Shown: one piece after another, positions 60,508 through 64,000 of the stretch | Layout of the letters: every line of letters begins with the position of its first letter | Numbering within the stretch: the stretch's first letter is position 1 | Assembly: GCA_009602725.1 (NCBI GenBank) | Contig: WELB01000010.1 | Span: 1,028,092 to 1,092,091, forward strand | Direction of reading: 5' to 3' | DNA: 64,000 bases | From: Spirogloea muscicola | Taxonomy: Eukaryota > Streptophyta > Zygnematophyceae > Spirogloeales > Spirogloeaceae | The notes under the pieces: generated by a model | What the model was told of the DNA's origin: nothing | The model's input: only the letters and a program-made list of their open reading frames with translations | The model's database searches: none | Translations under genes and position numbers: made by a program

Positions 60508-63052
60508 TCACCCGCTCTTGCACTGGAGCCCCGCAACACGTTGGTCCTTGAGCAGCTCCTCTACGAGAGCGTCATCAAATGCACGCTGCAAGGCCTCATT
60601 GCGGCTGTCCTCGCCTCCTTCGCTGCCCTCGCTGTCCGTGGCAGTGGCTGACTGCCAGCTGGCACCAAACTCCGCGGCCCGACGGAGTGCCATACGCGTT
60701 CGCCAGACTGCCAGGCTCCAGCTCGACTGCCCGCTTCCTAGAAATGCGGCTGCACGTTTCGCCACCTCCTGCTCCAGCTGCGACACCAGGTGGTTGCCAG
60801 GCTGCATGCCGAGGCAGCAACAGCAGCAGCATCAAGAGGGTCAGACCAGCTGTGCCTTCGTTGCTGCAAAGAGGTCGCGACAACCGGCTGGAGACCGCAA
60901 GCTGATGGAGTGCAATGAACCTGAAAATTTTCGCGATCAATGCCAAAGAGGGTGCCAATCTGCAGAAGGTCTGGCGTGGAGCCGTCCGGGAAGCACGGCA
61001 GCGATGGGCAGCGCCAGAGTCCGGCAACGGCAAAGCCTTGTTCCCGCAGAGTCAACACCACCTGCCACGTGGCTCGCAGCTGGAAGCATCAGGGACAGCG
61101 TGCCGGTGTCTGTCAGGAGGTGGCACTAGAGAGGAGAGCGCTGCAGCTTAGGGTCGGCCAACGCAGCGCACTCGGGCGACCAAGTCGCAGCGGCCGCGGC
61201 CGGGTAGCCAGCCATCAGTGGCAATGTAGACGGCGGTGACGTTGTTGCCGGATGCTGCGTCGACAATGGCGTCCACCAGGTCCGGCACCGTCACGAGAAC
61301 CCCAGCATGATGGGATCCTGTGAACAGCAAGATGGTGTGATCACAAAAACTGCTGCCAGTCAGCGGCGAGACATGCGATATGGCCATCACCCAAGTGCCG
61401 AAACCATGAGGATGTCAGCGGCTGCATGCTTGTGACGGCCTGACGTGCCTGGTTGACAGCCCTCGTGGTCGGCGAGGTCAGTCCAAGTCACGTTTGCGGG
61501 GTGCGATGTCGGGTCGTTGGTGTTGCTGCCATCCTCGCAGCGCCCGAAGCAAAGGCCCTGCCCATCGCCCGTGCACTCCGCCTCGTTAAACCGCCAGTGC
61601 ACTGCCAGCAAGACAAGGGAGTAGGTGAGATTGTGGTACTTGGGTCACTTGACATTCAGGGTTTCACTGATATTCTGACTCGTACGTGCACACACCCTTC
61701 ATGCTCACATTGGGGTTCACATCAGCGTACTTTAGTAGGAGCCTTGAGATGCCCTTCATAAGCACAGCGCGAAGGAAGGCGTTGGAGGGAGGAGAGCATG
61801 CCACTGGAGGCCAAGAGCCAGCCTTTGTTGAGGAGGAAGGGAAGGGAGGGAAGGAGATGCAGGCAGGCGCCGCGGCTGCGCACACACACACTACACGCTT
61901 GCCTGCAAGGAAGGCAGTGCCAGTCCCGAAGACCTGGTCGCAGAGGCGCTGCGCGGCGCGGCTGATGGGCCGCGCGGGGGCGAGGAAGGGCGCGACGGCC
62001 AGGTAGGCCCCGCGCCACCGCAGGCCCGGGAAGATGCCCAGCAGCGCCGCGCAGCGCTCCTGCCGGCCGCCCATGGCCGCCACGACGTCCGCCGGGGAGG
62101 TCCAGCGGAGGAAGGCCCAGTTGAGCCGCAGCTGGCGCAAAGGATAAGAGAGAGGAGGGAGAATTTGAACCTTGATCAGTCATTAAGAAGGAGAAACCCT
62201 AGCTGCGAGGAGGACACCGGCAGGAGGCTGCAGTTAGGCGGCCACCCAACCGACCGTGGAGCGGGCGAGGCTGGCGGGCTGCCACGGCGGCAGCGCCGGG
62301 CGCTTGGAGCGCTTGCGCATCTGCCAGACGCCGTCGGCGGTGGCGTTGCAGCGGGCGAGGCAGGCGGCGACGCTGGCGACGCGCACGAAGCGCGCGAGCC
62401 GCCGCAGGTCGTACCGCTCCCCGACCTCGTACCCATAGCGCCCGTCCCACCAGCCGCTTGCTGCACAATCCTGAGTGCTAATCACTTGCTGGTTGGCAAT
62501 CAGCAGTGAAGCCTTCCCAGTCTTTCTGTCTCCAACCAAGGGAATCTTATCTGTACTCCCTGTTAGACTACATGATTCAAATTCGTAACCCATATCATGA
62601 CCCATACAGATCTCGTCGGCTTCTCCGTCTCAACAAGTGGATTGCTGGTCACTATCGGACTTTGAACATATGGTCAAAAGGCGCAGCCTTTGCCTTGTCC
62701 GTATATTCCACTCTTCACCGGGCGAGCCAAGACGAGAACTTTGGCAAACGGGGGCACACGAGAGGCGCCGCCGCCGCCTTTGGCCGCTGAAATGAGCGCA
62801 GCCTTGGTGGCGGAGGGAGGGGGCTCACGGAAGTGCTTGGCGGGGCCGGTGCGGAAGGGCGGGAGGCAGAGGGTGCGGTTGAGGAGGCGCGCGACGACGG
62901 CGGCGGACGCGAACTCCGCCGCCTGGTTGCCCGACCCCACGAACGGCGTCACAACCGGCACCAGGAACTGCTCCCTCCCCGTCGCCGCCGCCGCTGGGGC
63001 CTGCCGACGCGCGCCCCGCGAGCCGCCGGCGGGGGTCAGCGCCCTCCGCCGC
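60508..63052 (-). CDS. O-fucosyltransferase-like (GT65/DUF246 type) protein, 5' end in gap
   Basis: Probable Golgi glycosyltransferase of the plant O-fucosyltransferase-like group. Supported exons: (gap)-62829, 62460-62255, 62131-61903, 61803-61709, 61638 to about 61430; later exons near 61300-61160 and 61090-60900, and a last exon ending at TGA 60510-60508. Motifs: VTPFVGSGNQAAEFASAAVV and LNRTLCLPPF near the N-terminus, YDLRRLARFVRVAS, LRLNWAFLRWTS, AVHWRFNEAEC (the R of H-x-R-x-x-D/E type), AVYIATD, then AAAFLGSGQSSWSLAVWR, the family's C-terminal motif. The intron after 61903 starts with GC (CAG/GCAAGC). The first exon runs into the N gap, so the signal anchor is not visible. Exon limits in the 3' half are approximate. 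Confidence 0.65.
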
Positions 63053-63725
63053 NNNNNNNNNNNNNNNNNNNNNNNNNNNNNNNNNNNNNNNNNNNNNNNN
63101 NNNNNNNNNNNNNNNNNNNNNNNNNNNNNNNNNNNNNNNNNNNNNNNNNNNNNNNNNNNNNNNNNNNNNNNNNNNNNNNNNNNNNNNNNNNNNNNNNNNN
63201 NNNNNNNNNNNNNNNNNNNNNNNNNNNNNNNNNNNNNNNNNNNNNNNNNNNNNNNNNNNNNNNNNNNNNNNNNNNNNNNNNNNNNNNNNNNNNNNNNNNN
63301 NNNNNNNNNNNNNNNNNNNNNNNNNNNNNNNNNNNNNNNNNNNNNNNNNNNNNNNNNNNNNNNNNNNNNNNNNNNNNNNNNNNNNNNNNNNNNNNNNNNN
63401 NNNNNNNNNNNNNNNNNNNNNNNNNNNNNNNNNNNNNNNNNNNNNNNNNNNNNNNNNNNNNNNNNNNNNNNNNNNNNNNNNNNNNNNNNNNNNNNNNNNN
63501 NNNNNNNNNNNNNNNNNNNNNNNNNNNNNNNNNNNNNNNNNNNNNNNNNNNNNNNNNNNNNNNNNNNNNNNNNNNNNNNNNNNNNNNNNNNNNNNNNNNN
63601 NNNNNNNNNNNNNNNNNNNNNNNNNNNNNNNNNNNNNNNNNNNNNNNNNNNNNNNNNNNNNNNNNNNNNNNNNNNNNNNNNNNNNNNNNNNNNNNNNNNN
63701 NNNNNNNNNNNNNNNNNNNNNNNNN
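63053..63725. other. Assembly gap (673 N)
   Basis: Run of N at the 5' end of the O-fucosyltransferase-like gene, entered through GCC-rich sequence on the left and left through a C13 tract (63733-63745) on the right. Confidence 0.95.
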
Positions 63726-63939
63726 GTCAAACCCCCCCCCCCCCCACCCCGCCCCCTCCCGCCCCTCCCCCGGGAGCCGCACGATCGCGGCGCGGGAGGC
63801 AGGGGTGGTGGCCCGTGGGCCGTGATCGGGCGGCACCGCGGCGCGCGGGGCGGGCCGTGCCGCGGGGGCCGCCGCTTGCTTGGCTTCGGGGCATTCGGCG
63901 GACGACATAAATCTCAGCGCCTTCCGCATTGATTGGGAT

Positions 63940-64000
63940 GGGCCAAAAGAATTAGAAACGGGCAAGGTCTTGCAGAAAGCTTGGCTTTTTCCAGCCCCTA
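63940..64000 (+). mobile_element. Start of a LINE 3' tail at the window edge
   Basis: AGGTCTTGCAGAAAGCTTGG followed by CTTTTTCCAGCCCC resembles the tail hairpin GGGCTGGCTTTTCCAGCCCC at about 50890. The window ends within it. Confidence 0.5.

Overview
The window is nuclear DNA from a GC-rich, intron-rich eukaryote of the green lineage, most likely a green or streptophyte alga. The evidence is a U2 snRNA with the plant-type 5' end and a plant-type snRNA promoter (USE and TATA-like box 33 nt apart), plus plant-like versions of RPL8, NRP/SET, type-B hexokinase, mitochondrial GrpE and mitochondrial hydroxyacyl-thioester dehydratase. The genus cannot be read from the sequence. I traced exons by hand from homology, splice sites and phase; nearly all of the roughly 95 introns are GT-AG and at least five appear to be GC-AG.

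Layout. 1-3.5 kb: RLE-type LINE with a long open frame that enters from outside the window. 3.5-6.6 kb: broken LINE 3' ends and degenerate repeats. 6.7-8.0 kb: RPL8 (+). 8.5-11.0 kb: IMP4 (-). 11.3-15.1 kb: SNM1-type nuclease (+). 15.7-16.6 kb: HTD2-like dehydratase (-). 17.6-20.4 kb: SET/NRP histone chaperone (+). 21.5-22.7 kb: DUF2301 membrane protein (-). 24.3-27.5 kb: hexokinase (-). 27.9-29.9 kb: cluster of LINE tails. 30.7-30.9 kb: U2 snRNA (-). 32.0-33.4 kb: LRAT-domain protein (+). 34.3-42.5 kb: a 21-exon gene that fuses Dug3 (class II glutamine amidotransferase) to Dug2 (WD40 plus M20 peptidase) (-). 43.3-45.1 kb: mitochondrial GrpE (+). 46.0-49.5 kb: alpha-amylase-like gene with altered catalytic residues (-). 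49.5-51.2 kb: LINE tail cluster. 51.3-56.0 kb: COG8 (+). 57.35-59.2 kb: conserved gene of unknown function (+). 60.5-63.05 kb: O-fucosyltransferase-like gene running into an assembly gap (-).

Genes mostly alternate in strand, giving head-to-head promoters and tail-to-tail 3' ends. Promoters carry (CGG/GCC)n runs, and all eight assembly gaps (two long N runs, six single n) sit at these 5' ends, so several start codons are uncertain. LINE 3' tails share a terminal hairpin and lie mostly in 5' intergenic DNA, not between convergent gene ends.

The genes are housekeeping functions with no shared pathway. The most notable items are the Dug3-Dug2 fusion, which joins both subunits of the fungal glutathione-degrading complex in one polypeptide, and the intact but probably non-catalytic amylase homologue.
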